This document shows positions 1 through 8,256 of a stretch of DNA of 64,000 nucleotides, one piece after another. The translations under genes were made by a program, and so were the position numbers. Positions within the stretch are counted from its first letter, which is position 1; each line of letters begins with the position of its first letter. The DNA is from Streptomyces humidus (lineage in GTDB: Bacteria > Actinomycetota > Actinomycetes > Streptomycetales > Streptomycetaceae): NCBI RefSeq assembly GCF_014649655.1, contig NZ_BMTL01000021.1, positions 1 through 64,000 on the forward strand. Reading direction: 5' to 3'. The notes under the pieces are model-generated. The model searched no databases and was not told where the DNA came from. It worked only from the letters and a program-made list of their open reading frames with translations.

Positions 1-145
1 CGTGGTCGAGCGCGGTCGCCCGGGTGGGTCTGCCGGCCGCGCCGGCGGCCGGGGACAGTACGGCGGCCAGCAGTGTGGCCGTGGTGGCGGCGATGCCGGC
101 GGTGGCGAGACGGGAACCTCGGACGTGCTGCCGTATCCGACTCAT
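1..145 (-). CDS. Secreted protein, N-terminal fragment (runs off the window)
   Basis: An ATG at 143-145 on the minus strand opens a frame that continues past the left edge. The visible 48 residues form a signal peptide: an Arg-containing n-region, an Ala/Thr/Leu-rich core and a likely AxA-type cleavage site around SPAAGAAG. A GAGGAG run lies about 13 bases upstream of the ATG. The mature domain is almost entirely outside the window, so no function can be given. It is transcribed divergently from the GGCT-like gene. Confidence 0.6.
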   Translation of the reverse strand, partial: MSRIRQHVRGSRLATAGIAATTATLLAAVLSPAAGAAGRPTRATALDH

Positions 146-251
146 CAGTGTCTTCGGTCTCCTCGGGAAGGCGCCGTGGGGGGCGCGCGTGGGGGTGGCC
201 TGTGAGCGGCCTGTGGAGGTGGCGCTGATGTCGTCCTGGCATTTAAGTGGG

Positions 252-265
252 CATGACATGTCATG
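252..265. promoter_or_regulatory. 14-bp perfect palindrome in a divergent promoter region
   Basis: CATGACATGTCATG is a perfect palindrome between the divergent secreted-protein gene and the GGCT-like gene, about 90 bases upstream of the latter. Its position suits an operator, but no adjacent gene encodes an obvious regulator, so this rests on symmetry alone. Confidence 0.3.
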
Positions 266-353
266 TCCATAGCGCATGCGTGGGGACCGACGGGGGCCTG
301 CAAGGGCCGGGCGACTGACCGGTGAGACACGCCGAGGGGAGAGAATCGCTTCC

Positions 354-785
354 GTGACCGCCCCCGAGCTCCCCTTCTTCGTCTACGGCACGCTCCGCCC
401 CGGCGAGGTCAACCACGACCTCCTCCTGCGCGGCCGCACTCTCCGCGAGGAGCCGGCCCGCCTGACGGGCGCGCTGCTGTACGACGGACCCGGATACCCC
501 TACGCGGTCGAGGGGCCGGGCGAGGCGGCAGCGTCCGTCGCCGGGGAACTCGTGACGGCCCGTCCCGAGGCGTACGCCCGGCTGCTCGCCGAGCTCGACC
601 GGCTGGAGGAGTACACGCCGGGCGACCCGCGCAATCTCTACGAACGCGTGGCACGCGAGGTGGTCCGCATCGGCGGCTCCGCCCCCGTACGCGCCTGGGT
701 GTACGTCGCCGCACCCGCCGTCGCCGCCGGTCTGCGCGCCCGCGGGAAGCCGGTCGAGGGCGGGGACTGGCTCGCCCGCCGGTGA
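354..785 (+). CDS. Gamma-glutamylcyclotransferase-like (GGCT/AIG2) protein
   Basis: A 143-residue protein with the GGCT-family opening FFVYGTLRPGE, the YGTL-type loop that binds the substrate's gamma-glutamyl group. A mid-protein acidic stretch DRLEEYTPG carries a candidate catalytic Glu. The length is normal for small AIG2-like enzymes. The GTG at 354 was chosen because GAGGGGAGAG lies just upstream and the family motif begins about 8 residues in; earlier in-frame codons give a non-conserved Arg-rich leader. Members cleave gamma-glutamyl amides or gamma-glutamyl amino acids to 5-oxoproline. The physiological substrate cannot be read from sequence. Confidence 0.8.
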   Translation: MTAPELPFFVYGTLRPGEVNHDLLLRGRTLREEPARLTGALLYDGPGYPYAVEGPGEAAASVAGELVTARPEAYARLLAELDRLEEYTPGDPRNLYERVAREVVRIGGSAPVRAWVYVAAPAVAAGLRARGKPVEGGDWLARR

Positions 786-807
786 CCGGTCACCCGTTCA
801 CACGCCC

Positions 808-825
808 TGCGGAAACTTTTCCGCA
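808..825. terminator. Short inverted repeat after the GGCT-like gene
   Basis: Arms TGCGGAAA and TTTCCGCA are separated by 2 bases, 23 bases after the GGCT-like stop codon. This could be a small terminator or an operator for the gene starting at 997. The stem is short and the loop tight, so either reading is weak. Confidence 0.3.
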
Positions 826-996
826 TGGAACCGCAAATGCACCGCTGACCTGTAGAAACACCACCACGAGACGTCCCGACTCCCGTTATCTGACACCCAT
901 TCATCCCATTACTGACACACCATCAACAAGCGCGCCCGACGTCCGGCGTCTTACCTCGGAAGGGCAGGGATTCTCGAAGAGCCCGGAGGAGCACCG

Positions 997-1611
997 ATGC
1001 GACGACGTACCGCCCGGCACCCCGCCCGCCGTACCACCCGTCGCCCGGTCCGTCGTACCGCCCGCCGCGCCGTCCGACGTACCGTCCGTGCGCTGACCGG
1101 CGCCGCGCTCGCCGCCACCGCGGCAGCCGGAGTCGCCGCGCCCGCCCACGCCGCGGGCGTCGGCGCCGCCTCCCCCGGCCCGACGCTGGAGGTGTACCCC
1201 TCCACCGCCGTGCCGGGCGGGCAGGTCTCGGTGAACACGGCGGCGTGCGGGGACGGCGGGCCGGCGTCGGGCGACGCCGGAGCGGTGGGCGCCGGCCGCT
1301 TCACGCTCGCGCCCACCCCGCACGGGGCCGAGGCCGTCGGGCGGTTCCGGGTGCCGCCGAGCGCACAGCCGGGGACCTACGAGATCGTCGCGGAGTGCGC
1401 CGGGGACGGACGGCGGATCGCCGGGGACCTGGTGGTCGTGCTGGCCCCGGACGGGCAGCCGGTGGCTCCGCGCGGAAGTGTCAAGACGGGGGTCGGCGGC
1501 GCCCTGGGCCCCGACCCCGTTCAGACCGCGGCCGGTGTGGCGGCTCTCGCCGTCGCCGCCGCGGGCGGTACCTGGCTCCTGCATCGCCGGGCGAGAGGCG
1601 ACGGGATCTGA
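997..1611 (+). CDS. Secreted, membrane-anchored protein; candidate class F sortase substrate
   Basis: A 204-residue protein. An unusually Arg-rich n-region (about 30 residues of RR/RT repeats) precedes a hydrophobic signal segment ending in APAHA. A beta-rich extracellular domain of about 120 residues has two cysteines. The C-terminus has a short Gly/Thr stretch with a V-K-T-G tetrad, a hydrophobic helix (about residues 174-196) and an Arg-rich tail, which is the layout of a cell-wall sorting signal. A class F sortase gene follows 142 bases downstream on the same strand. GGAGGAG precedes the ATG. The motif is not a textbook LPxTG or LAxTG, so the substrate role is inferred from layout and position. 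Confidence 0.65.
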   Translation: MRRRTARHPARRTTRRPVRRTARRAVRRTVRALTGAALAATAAAGVAAPAHAAGVGAASPGPTLEVYPSTAVPGGQVSVNTAACGDGGPASGDAGAVGAGRFTLAPTPHGAEAVGRFRVPPSAQPGTYEIVAECAGDGRRIAGDLVVVLAPDGQPVAPRGSVKTGVGGALGPDPVQTAAGVAALAVAAAGGTWLLHRRARGDGI

Positions 1612-1753
1612 CGGACACCCTCCGCTGTCCGTCAGCCGGTACCGCACGCCCCTCCCCCTCCGGGTCCGACGCCCCTCGCGGCCCGGAGGGGGGCACGGGG
1701 TCCCCGTACACGCAGATCGACGCGGCCACCCGGACGCTCGGAGAGGAGACGGC

Positions 1754-2377
1754 ATGCGCGGGGCCGGCAACACCGCCATAGCGGCCGTCACCGCGGTCTC
1801 CCTGTGCTGCGGCGCATGGCTGCTGCACAGCGGCGCCGAGACGCACGCCCCGCCGCAGCCGTCCGCGGCCCAGGCCCGCTCCGACGGCCCGCGGCGCACC
1901 GGCCGGCCGGTCCCGGCGCTGCCGCCCTCCGCTCCCGACCGCGTCCGCATTCCCTCGATCCACGTGGACGCCCCCCTGACGGGCCTCGCCCTCACCGCCT
2001 CCGGCAGCCTCGACGTCCCGCCCGCCGAGAAGAAGAACCTCGCCGGCTGGTACGAGGCCGGCGCGACCCCCGGCGAGACGGGCACCGCGATCGTCGCCGG
2101 CCATGTGGACAACGCCGACGGCCCCGCCGTCTTCTACGATCTGGGCGCCCTGCGCAAGGGCAGCACCGTCGAGGTGGACCGGCGCGACGGACGCGTCGCC
2201 GTGTTCACCGTGGACGCCGTCGAGGTCTACCGGGCCCGCGACTTCCCCGACGCGAAGGTGTACGGGGCGGCGGACCGGCCCGAGTTGCGGGTGATCACCT
2301 GCGGCGGCGGCTTCACGAAGTCGACCGGCTACCAGGGGAACGTCGTCGTGTTCGCCCATCTCACCGGCAGCCGCTGA
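1754..2377 (+). CDS. Class F sortase
   Basis: A 207-residue membrane-anchored transpeptidase. One N-terminal hydrophobic segment (about residues 5-22) is followed by a Pro-rich linker and the sortase beta-barrel. The catalytic His is H117 (AGHVDNADG) and the catalytic Cys is C183 (ITCGGGF). The AGHVD and TCGG context is typical of actinobacterial class F sortases. At the position where many sortases carry the third catalytic residue, Arg, the sequence reads GYQGN, so that residue cannot be assigned with confidence. AGAGGAG lies 5 bases before the ATG. It probably forms a pair with the anchored protein upstream. Confidence 0.88.
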   Translation: MRGAGNTAIAAVTAVSLCCGAWLLHSGAETHAPPQPSAAQARSDGPRRTGRPVPALPPSAPDRVRIPSIHVDAPLTGLALTASGSLDVPPAEKKNLAGWYEAGATPGETGTAIVAGHVDNADGPAVFYDLGALRKGSTVEVDRRDGRVAVFTVDAVEVYRARDFPDAKVYGAADRPELRVITCGGGFTKSTGYQGNVVVFAHLTGSR

Positions 2378-2438
2378 GATCCCTGCGCGGCGACCCGGCC
2401 CACGGTGCGCCACCCACCGCCCGCCCGCGGGACTTGTC

Positions 2439-2584
2439 GACGCCCGCTGCTGCACGCCGGACTCGCCGACGCCCGCCGCTGCACGCCGGACTCGCCGACG
2501 CCCGCTGCTGCACGCCGGATTCGCCTGCGTCACTGCCCGCACGCCGAGCTCGCCGCCACCCACTGCCCGCCGGCCGGACTCACC
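2439..2584. repeat. Five tandem copies of a 29-bp unit
   Basis: Three near-identical 29-bp units (2439-2467, 2468-2496, 2497-2525) differ at only two positions. Two degenerate copies follow (2526-2554 and 2555-2584). Each begins near GACGCCCGC and ends ACTCGCC. They lie in the 534-bp interval between the sortase and nitrite reductase operons. Apart from this repeat and the GlnR-like site at 2852-2889, I see no supported gene in 2378-2911. Confidence 0.85.
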
Positions 2585-2851
2585 ACCGGCGCCGGGGCGA
2601 CGGCCGGTGGCACGATCCGCGCAAGACCGCTCCCCCACGGGAGGCGGCAGCCGTCCCCGCCCGCCACGGCGTCGGTCCGGCCGGCCGCGGCCGCGGCGAC
2701 GCGGAACGGAACACGCCCGGTCAGGGCGGTGCCGGCAGGCCCGGGACCCGTCCCGGACCTCACGGCCGGATGCGTGCACAGGCCACGCACCCGAGGTGCT
2801 CACGCGGTGCGGGAACCCTCACACCTGGGCCGTCGCTCCGCTGAGGGCAGC

Positions 2852-2889
2852 GTTCCTCGCGGGAAACAACGGTGATGCGGCCGGGTAAC
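2852..2889 (+). promoter_or_regulatory. GlnR-like box upstream of the nitrite reductase operon
   Basis: Four pentamers are spaced exactly 6 bases apart: GTTCC-N6-GAAAC-N6-GATGC-N6-GTAAC. The consensus known for Streptomyces GlnR alternates GTnAC-type and GAAAC-type half sites at 11-bp phasing. The second and fourth half sites match best. It ends 22 bases before the first ATG of the operon, a very short distance, so the transcription start must be close. GlnR control of nitrite reductase genes is established in Streptomyces; occupancy here is inferred. Confidence 0.55.
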
Positions 2890-2911
2890 CTCGGCACCGC
2901 ACGCTCCTGGC

Positions 2912-4123
2912 ATGACCTCGAATTCGCGTGTGGTGGTGCTCGGCGCCGGCCTCGCGGGCGTACGACTCGCCCGCCGGCTCGGCGAACTGGGCATGCCCGC
3001 GCTGGTCGTCGGCGACGAGGAGCACCGGCCCTACAACCGGGTCCTGCTCGCCGAGGTGCTGGCGGGCCGCTACTCGCCCGAGGTGATCGCGCTGCCCGCG
3101 CCCGCCGGGCTGGTACGGGCCCGCGTCACCGGGATCGACCGCGCCCGGCGGGTCCTCGCCTGCGCGGACGGCTCGGAGATCGCCTACGGCACGCTCGTCC
3201 TGGCCACCGGCTCCAACCCGGTCCTGCCGCCCCTGCGCGGCCTCTTCACCCCCGACCACGTCCTGCCGGAGGGCGTCCACGCCTTCCGCACCATGGACGA
3301 CTGCCTCGGTCTGTCGAAGGCGGTACGGCCGGGCGTACGGGCGGTCGTCGTCGGCGGCGGCCTCCTCGGGGTCTCCGCGGCCCGCGCGCTCGCCGTGCGC
3401 GGCGCGCAGGTCGTCCTCGCCCAGCAGGCCGAGCGCCTGATGGAACGTCAGCTCGACCCGGACGCCTCCCGGCTGGTGCACCGGCATCTGAAGGACCTCG
3501 GCGTCGAGGTGCACACCGAGTGCCGGGTGCGCGACGTGCGCTGCCTCGGCGGCGCCGTCCGGTCGGTCGAGATGGCCGACGGCTACGCCCTCGACGCCGA
3601 CCTGGTGGTGCTGGCCTGCGGGGTCTCCCCGCGCGCCGGACTCGCCAGGGCCGCCGGGATCGCCGTCCACAAGGGCGTCCTCGTCGACGACGCACTGCGC
3701 ACGTCCGACCCGCACATCCGGGCGATCGGCGACTGCGCGCAGCACGACGGGACCGTGTACGGTCTCGCAGCCCCGGCGCTGGAACAGGCCGACGTGCTCG
3801 CCGAGTCGCTGGCCGGGAACCCGGACTCCCGCTACACCGGCACCCGCGCCCTCACCCGGCTCACCCTCGCCGGGAACAGCGCCTTCGACCTCGCCGCGTT
3901 CGGCGAGACCGAGCCCCGCCCCGGCGACGACGTCGTGCAGCTCTCCGACGCCACCCGCGGCACCTACCGCAAGGTCGTGGTCCGCGACGACCGCCTGGTC
4001 GGCGGGGTCCTCGTCGGCGACCTCGGCACCGTCGGCGCGCTGGCGCGCGCCTGGGAGGGAGCAGAGCCGCTCCCCTCCGACGGCGGCCCCCTGCTCCATC
4101 TGCTCACCAACGGAGGCACCTGA
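2912..4123 (+). CDS. FAD/NAD(P)-dependent oxidoreductase of the nitrite reductase operon
   Basis: A 403-residue flavoprotein of the rubredoxin/ferredoxin-reductase type. The N-terminal FAD Rossmann motif is VVVLGAGLAGV, a second NAD-binding motif VVVGGGLLGVSAARAL lies near residue 150, and the FAD-closing motif AIGDCAQH lies near residue 270. It resembles the first domain of NirB and the NasB-type reductase of assimilatory nitrate/nitrite systems, so it probably feeds electrons from NAD(P)H to the nitrite or nitrate reductase. Its stop overlaps the nirB start (TGATG), so the two are translationally coupled. No strong ribosome binding site precedes the ATG. Confidence 0.88.
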   Translation: MTSNSRVVVLGAGLAGVRLARRLGELGMPALVVGDEEHRPYNRVLLAEVLAGRYSPEVIALPAPAGLVRARVTGIDRARRVLACADGSEIAYGTLVLATGSNPVLPPLRGLFTPDHVLPEGVHAFRTMDDCLGLSKAVRPGVRAVVVGGGLLGVSAARALAVRGAQVVLAQQAERLMERQLDPDASRLVHRHLKDLGVEVHTECRVRDVRCLGGAVRSVEMADGYALDADLVVLACGVSPRAGLARAAGIAVHKGVLVDDALRTSDPHIRAIGDCAQHDGTVYGLAAPALEQADVLAESLAGNPDSRYTGTRALTRLTLAGNSAFDLAAFGETEPRPGDDVVQLSDATRGTYRKVVVRDDRLVGGVLVGDLGTVGALARAWEGAEPLPSDGGPLLHLLTNGGT

Positions 4124-6726
4124 TGACCGCCACTGAGGGGGCCACCCCCACGATCGTGCTCGTCGGCCACGGCATGGTCGGCCAGCGCTTCCTCGAAGCG
4201 ATCGCCGAGCGCGGCCTGACCGCCACGCACCGCGTGGTCGTGCTGTGCGAGGAGCCGCGGCCCGCGTACGACCGCGTGGCGCTGACCTCGTACTTCTCGG
4301 GCAGGACGGCCGAGGACCTGTCGATGACCGACATGGCGTTCATCGAGACGCACGGCATCGAGCTGTACGTCGGCGACCCGGCGGAGACCGTCGACCGCGA
4401 GGCGAAGGAGGTCGTCGCCCGCTCCGGCCGGGTCTTCGCGTACGACACCCTCGTCCTCGCCACCGGTTCGTTCCCCTTCGTCCCGCCGGTCCCGAACAAG
4501 GACGCCGAGGGCTGTTTCGTCTACCGCACGATCGACGACCTGCTGGCCATCGAGAAGTACGCCGCGACGGCGACGACCGGCGCGGTCGTCGGCGGCGGCC
4601 TGCTCGGCCTGGAGGCCGCGGGCGCCCTGAAGGGCCTCGGGCTGACCTCCCACATCGTGGAGTTCGCGCCCCGGCTGATGCCCGTCCAGGTCGACGCGGG
4701 CGGCGGCGCGGCCCTGCTGCGCACGATCGAGGACATGGGCCTGACCGTCCACACGGGCGTGGGCACGCAGGAGATCGTGGTCGACGAGTCCGGCGCGGTC
4801 ACCGGCATGAGGCTGTCCGACGGCTCCGAACTCGCCACCGACCTGGTCGTGTTCAGCGCCGGCGTCCGCCCCCGCGACCAGCTCGCCCGCGACTGCGGAC
4901 TGACCGTGGGCGAGCGCGGCGGCATCGCGGTCGACGAGCAGTGCCGCACGGTCACCGACCCGCACGTGTTCGCCGTCGGCGAGTGCGCGCTGGCCGCCGA
5001 CGGCCGGGTGTACGGCCTGGTCGCCCCCGGCTACGAGCAGGCCGAGACGGCCGCCGCGGCCATCGCCGCCGACGAGTCGGAGCAGCTGTCCTTCACCGGC
5101 GCCGACCTCTCCACCAAGCTGAAGCTGCTCGGCGTGGACGTCGCGTCCTTCGGCGACGCGCACGGCGCCGCCGAGGACTGCCTGGACGTCGTCTACTCCG
5201 ACTCCCGGGCCGGCCTCTACAAGAAGCTGGTCATCGGCCGCGACGGCACGCTGCTCGGCGGCATCCTGGTCGGCGACGCCGACGCGTACGGCACGCTGCG
5301 CGCCTTCACCGGGTCCGTCCCGCCCGTGGCCCCCGAGTCGCTGGTGCTGCCGGCCGGCGCCGGAGAGTCCGTGCAGCTCGGCCCGTCCGCGCTGCCGGAC
5401 GAGGCGATCGTCTGCTCCTGCCACAACGTGTCGAAGGGCACGATCCGCGCCGCGGTGACGGAGCACTCCTGCACCACCGTGCCCGAGGTGAAGAAGTGCA
5501 CCAAGGCCGGCACCGGCTGCGGCAGTTGCGTCAAGGTCCTCGGCCAGCTGGTCACCGCCGAGCTGGAGGCGAGCGGCGTCGAGGTCGACAAGGGCCTGTG
5601 CGGCTGCTTCGCGCAGACCCGCGAGGAACTGTACGAGATCGTCCTCGCCCTGCGCATCAACACCTACCAGGACCTCCTGGACCGCTATGGCCGCGACGGC
5701 GCCCGCGGCGGCGACGGCTGCGACGTCTGCAAGCCCGCGATCGGCTCGATCATCGCATCCCTCGCCCCGACCATCGGCGCGAGCGGCTACGTCCTGGACG
5801 GCGAGCAGGCCGCGCTTCAGGAGACCAACGACCACTTCCTCGCCAACCTCCAGAAGAACGGGTCCTACTCGGTCGTCCCGCGCATCCCCGGCGGTGAGAT
5901 CACCCCCGAGGGGCTGATCGTGATCGGCGAGATCGCCCGCGACTTCGGTCTCTACACGAAGATCACCGGCGGTCAGCGCATCGACATGTTCGGTGCACGG
6001 GTGGAACAACTGCCGCTTATCTGGACACGGTTGGTGGACGCCGGCTTCGAGTCGGGGCACGCCTACGGCAAGTCCCTGCGCACCGTGAAGTCCTGCGTCG
6101 GCCAGACCTGGTGCCGCTACGGCGTCCAGGACTCCGTCCGCATGGCGATCGACCTGGAGCTGCGCTACCGGGGCCTGCGCTCCCCGCACAAGCTCAAGTC
6201 CGCCGTCTCCGGCTGCGCCCGCGAGTGCGCGGAGGCCCAGTCGAAGGACTTCGGCGTCATCGCCACCGCCAACGGCTGGAACCTCTACGTCGGCGGCAAC
6301 GGCGGCGCGACCCCGCGCCACGCGGACCTGCTGGCCCAGGACCTCACCGACGCCGAACTGATCCGCCTGATCGACCGCTTCCTGATGTTCTACATCCGCA
6401 CCGCCGACCGCCTGGAACGCACGTCGACCTGGCTGGAGCGCATCCCCGGCGGCCTGGACCACGTGCGCGACGTGGTCGTGGAGGACTCCCTCGGCATCTG
6501 CGAGGAGCTGGAGTCCCTGATGACGGCCCACGTGGCGCACTACGCCGACGAGTGGGCGACCACCATCAACGACCCCGAGAAGCTGGCCCGGTTCGTGTCC
6601 TTCGTCAACGCCCCGGACACCCCCGACCCCGTCGTCGGCTTCGTCCCCGAGCGCGAGCAGATCAAGCCCGACCTGCCGCTGCTGACCATCGGCCACCGTC
6701 CCCTGGAAGGGAGCGCCCAGCGATGA
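4123..6726 (+). CDS. nirB: Assimilatory nitrite reductase (NADH), large subunit
   Basis: An 867-residue multidomain enzyme reducing nitrite to ammonium in the cytoplasm. In order: a FAD/NAD pyridine nucleotide-disulfide oxidoreductase domain (about 1-400); a BFD-type [2Fe-2S] domain with C431, C433, C466 and C469; a second Cys-rich segment with C493, C495, C533 and C536; a ferredoxin-like half domain; and the siroheme/[4Fe-4S] domain with C658, C664, C698 and C702, the CX5C...CX3C set of nitrite/sulfite reductases. Full length for the family. It overlaps the upstream flavoprotein gene by one base and the nirD start by four (ATGA), forming a tight operon. Confidence 0.96.
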   Translation: MTATEGATPTIVLVGHGMVGQRFLEAIAERGLTATHRVVVLCEEPRPAYDRVALTSYFSGRTAEDLSMTDMAFIETHGIELYVGDPAETVDREAKEVVARSGRVFAYDTLVLATGSFPFVPPVPNKDAEGCFVYRTIDDLLAIEKYAATATTGAVVGGGLLGLEAAGALKGLGLTSHIVEFAPRLMPVQVDAGGGAALLRTIEDMGLTVHTGVGTQEIVVDESGAVTGMRLSDGSELATDLVVFSAGVRPRDQLARDCGLTVGERGGIAVDEQCRTVTDPHVFAVGECALAADGRVYGLVAPGYEQAETAAAAIAADESEQLSFTGADLSTKLKLLGVDVASFGDAHGAAEDCLDVVYSDSRAGLYKKLVIGRDGTLLGGILVGDADAYGTLRAFTGSVPPVAPESLVLPAGAGESVQLGPSALPDEAIVCSCHNVSKGTIRAAVTEHSCTTVPEVKKCTKAGTGCGSCVKVLGQLVTAELEASGVEVDKGLCGCFAQTREELYEIVLALRINTYQDLLDRYGRDGARGGDGCDVCKPAIGSIIASLAPTIGASGYVLDGEQAALQETNDHFLANLQKNGSYSVVPRIPGGEITPEGLIVIGEIARDFGLYTKITGGQRIDMFGARVEQLPLIWTRLVDAGFESGHAYGKSLRTVKSCVGQTWCRYGVQDSVRMAIDLELRYRGLRSPHKLKSAVSGCARECAEAQSKDFGVIATANGWNLYVGGNGGATPRHADLLAQDLTDAELIRLIDRFLMFYIRTADRLERTSTWLERIPGGLDHVRDVVVEDSLGICEELESLMTAHVAHYADEWATTINDPEKLARFVSFVNAPDTPDPVVGFVPEREQIKPDLPLLTIGHRPLEGSAQR

Positions 6727-7082
6727 CCCTGGCACCCGAGACCACCGACCTGAAGGTCCAACTCCAGCTGGAGGAGGGCGGACCGGACTGGTTCACGGTC
6801 TGCGACCTGAGCCGGCTCGTCCCCGGCCGCGGCGTGGCCGCACTGCTGCCCGACGGCCGCCAGGTCGCCCTCTTCCGCGACCGCTCCGGCTCCCTGTACG
6901 CCGTCGACAACCGTGACCCGTTCAGCGGCGCGGCGGTCCTCTCCCGAGGCCTGACCGGCACCGACCGGGGCCGCCCGTTCGTCGCCTCCCCGCTCCTCAA
7001 GCAGCGTTTCGACCTGGTGAGCGGGGAGTGCCTGGACGACGCGACGGTGCGGATCGCCACCTACGAGGTACGCGCCGCCTGA
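6723..7082 (+). CDS. nirD: Nitrite reductase (NAD(P)H), small subunit
   Basis: A 119-residue Rieske-fold protein that overlaps the nirB stop by ATGA. Like other NirD subunits it keeps the fold (for example the conserved FRDRSGSLYAVDNRDPF stretch) but lacks the CxH and CxxH cluster ligands; only two cysteines are present, unpaired. It is expected to associate with NirB rather than carry its own cluster. Last gene of the operon. Confidence 0.93.
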   Translation: MTLAPETTDLKVQLQLEEGGPDWFTVCDLSRLVPGRGVAALLPDGRQVALFRDRSGSLYAVDNRDPFSGAAVLSRGLTGTDRGRPFVASPLLKQRFDLVSGECLDDATVRIATYEVRAA

Positions 7083-7118
7083 CGGCGCCGGCCGGGACTT
7101 TCCGGAGAACCGGGCCGC

Positions 7119-8057
7119 TCAGCCCTTCAGGTCGTCGTAGAACACACCGGTCAGCTGCTCCGAGGCGGCCCACAGCCGTCGCCCCGCCCGGTCGTCGAGG
7201 GTCCAGGGCGCCCGCCACGACGGTGCGGGCGCCCCGCGCCACATCGCGAGGGACGGCCCGGTGAACGAGTCCGGGCGGACCCCGGGCGCGGTCGCGGCAT
7301 ACAGGGTGGGCAGGGCCCCGGCCTCGGCGGGCTGGGCGATCACCCGGTTGCCGAGCGCCATCAGCCGCTCGGCGCCCCGGCGCCCCTCCGCGAGCGGGCC
7401 CGCGGTCTGCAGGTTGGTCGCCGCGTACCCGGGGTGCGCGGCCGCCGCGACCACCCCGGACCCGGCCACGGCGAACCGGCGCGCGAGTTCGTGCGTGAAG
7501 AGCAGGTTGGCGGTCTTGGACCGGCCATAGGCGATCCAACGCCGGTACCCGTGCTCTGAGTTGAGATCACCCGGGTCGATGTTGCCGAGCAGGTGGGCCA
7601 TGCTGGACACGGTCACCACCCGCGCCTCGGCCGGGCGCTCCACGGCCTCGAGCAGCGCGGGCAGCAAGAGCCCGGTGAGGGCGAAGTGTCCGAGGTGGTT
7701 CACCCCGAACTGCGTCTCGAACCCGTCGGCGGTCGTGCCGTACGGCATGGCCATCACACCGGCGTTGTTGACGAGCAGATCGAGCCGCTCGAACGGCAGC
7801 GAGCCCGCGAACTCCCGCACGGACGCGAGGTCTCCGAGATCGAGCCGCCCCAACTCGACCTCGGAACCGGCGACTTCGCCCCGCAATCGCCGCACGGCCT
7901 CCGTCCCCCGGGCCTCGCTGCGGCAGGCGAGCACGACCCGCGCGCCCCTGCGGGCGAGCTCCCGGGAGACGACGTACCCGAGCCCGCTGTTCGCCCCCGT
8001 GACCACGGCGGTGCGACCGCTCTGATCAGGGATGTCACGCACACTCCAACCGGCCAC
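7119..8057 (-). CDS. Short-chain dehydrogenase/reductase (retinol dehydrogenase-like)
   Basis: A 312-residue NAD(P)-binding oxidoreductase. Visible motifs are the TGxxxGxG cofactor loop (VVTGANSGLG), NNAGVM, a catalytic Ser in VSSMAHL, and the YGRSKTAN catalytic Tyr-Lys pair. The length and the long C-terminal half fit the WW-domain-oxidoreductase/retinol-dehydrogenase-like SDR subgroup. The GTG at 8057 was chosen because GGAAGGAG lies about 6 bases upstream; a longer frame exists but adds a non-conserved leader. It is convergent with nirD across a 36-bp gap. The substrate is unknown. Confidence 0.9.
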   Translation of the reverse strand: MAGWSVRDIPDQSGRTAVVTGANSGLGYVVSRELARRGARVVLACRSEARGTEAVRRLRGEVAGSEVELGRLDLGDLASVREFAGSLPFERLDLLVNNAGVMAMPYGTTADGFETQFGVNHLGHFALTGLLLPALLEAVERPAEARVVTVSSMAHLLGNIDPGDLNSEHGYRRWIAYGRSKTANLLFTHELARRFAVAGSGVVAAAAHPGYAATNLQTAGPLAEGRRGAERLMALGNRVIAQPAEAGALPTLYAATAPGVRPDSFTGPSLAMWRGAPAPSWRAPWTLDDRAGRRLWAASEQLTGVFYDDLKG

Positions 8058-8256
8058 GCCCCGCTCCTTCCGCCGCTGCCCCACCACACTCTGCCGGCAC
8101 CCTACGACTCTCCCCCTCCGGTCCGGCCCCCGGGACCACCGGCCCACGAAAGCGACCGCGGGCCGCGGGGGTTTCGGGAGCTTCGGGGACTGCAGGCCCT
8201 CGGCCGCCCCACCCACCGAACAGGGCGGCACCCCGCCCCACATCCGCCGGACCCGC

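Noticed and set aside
2439..2584. CRISPR array
   Set aside because: The units are contiguous with no unique spacers, and no cas gene is present.
2405..2875. Possible small gene over the 29-bp repeats
   Set aside because: The translation is only the repeat unit read as His/Pro/Arg-rich sequence, with no ribosome binding site.
3964..6735. Very long minus-strand open frame opposite nirB
   Set aside because: High-GC coding sequence produces long open antisense frames. The plus strand carries all NirB cofactor motifs, and the antisense translation shows no domain.
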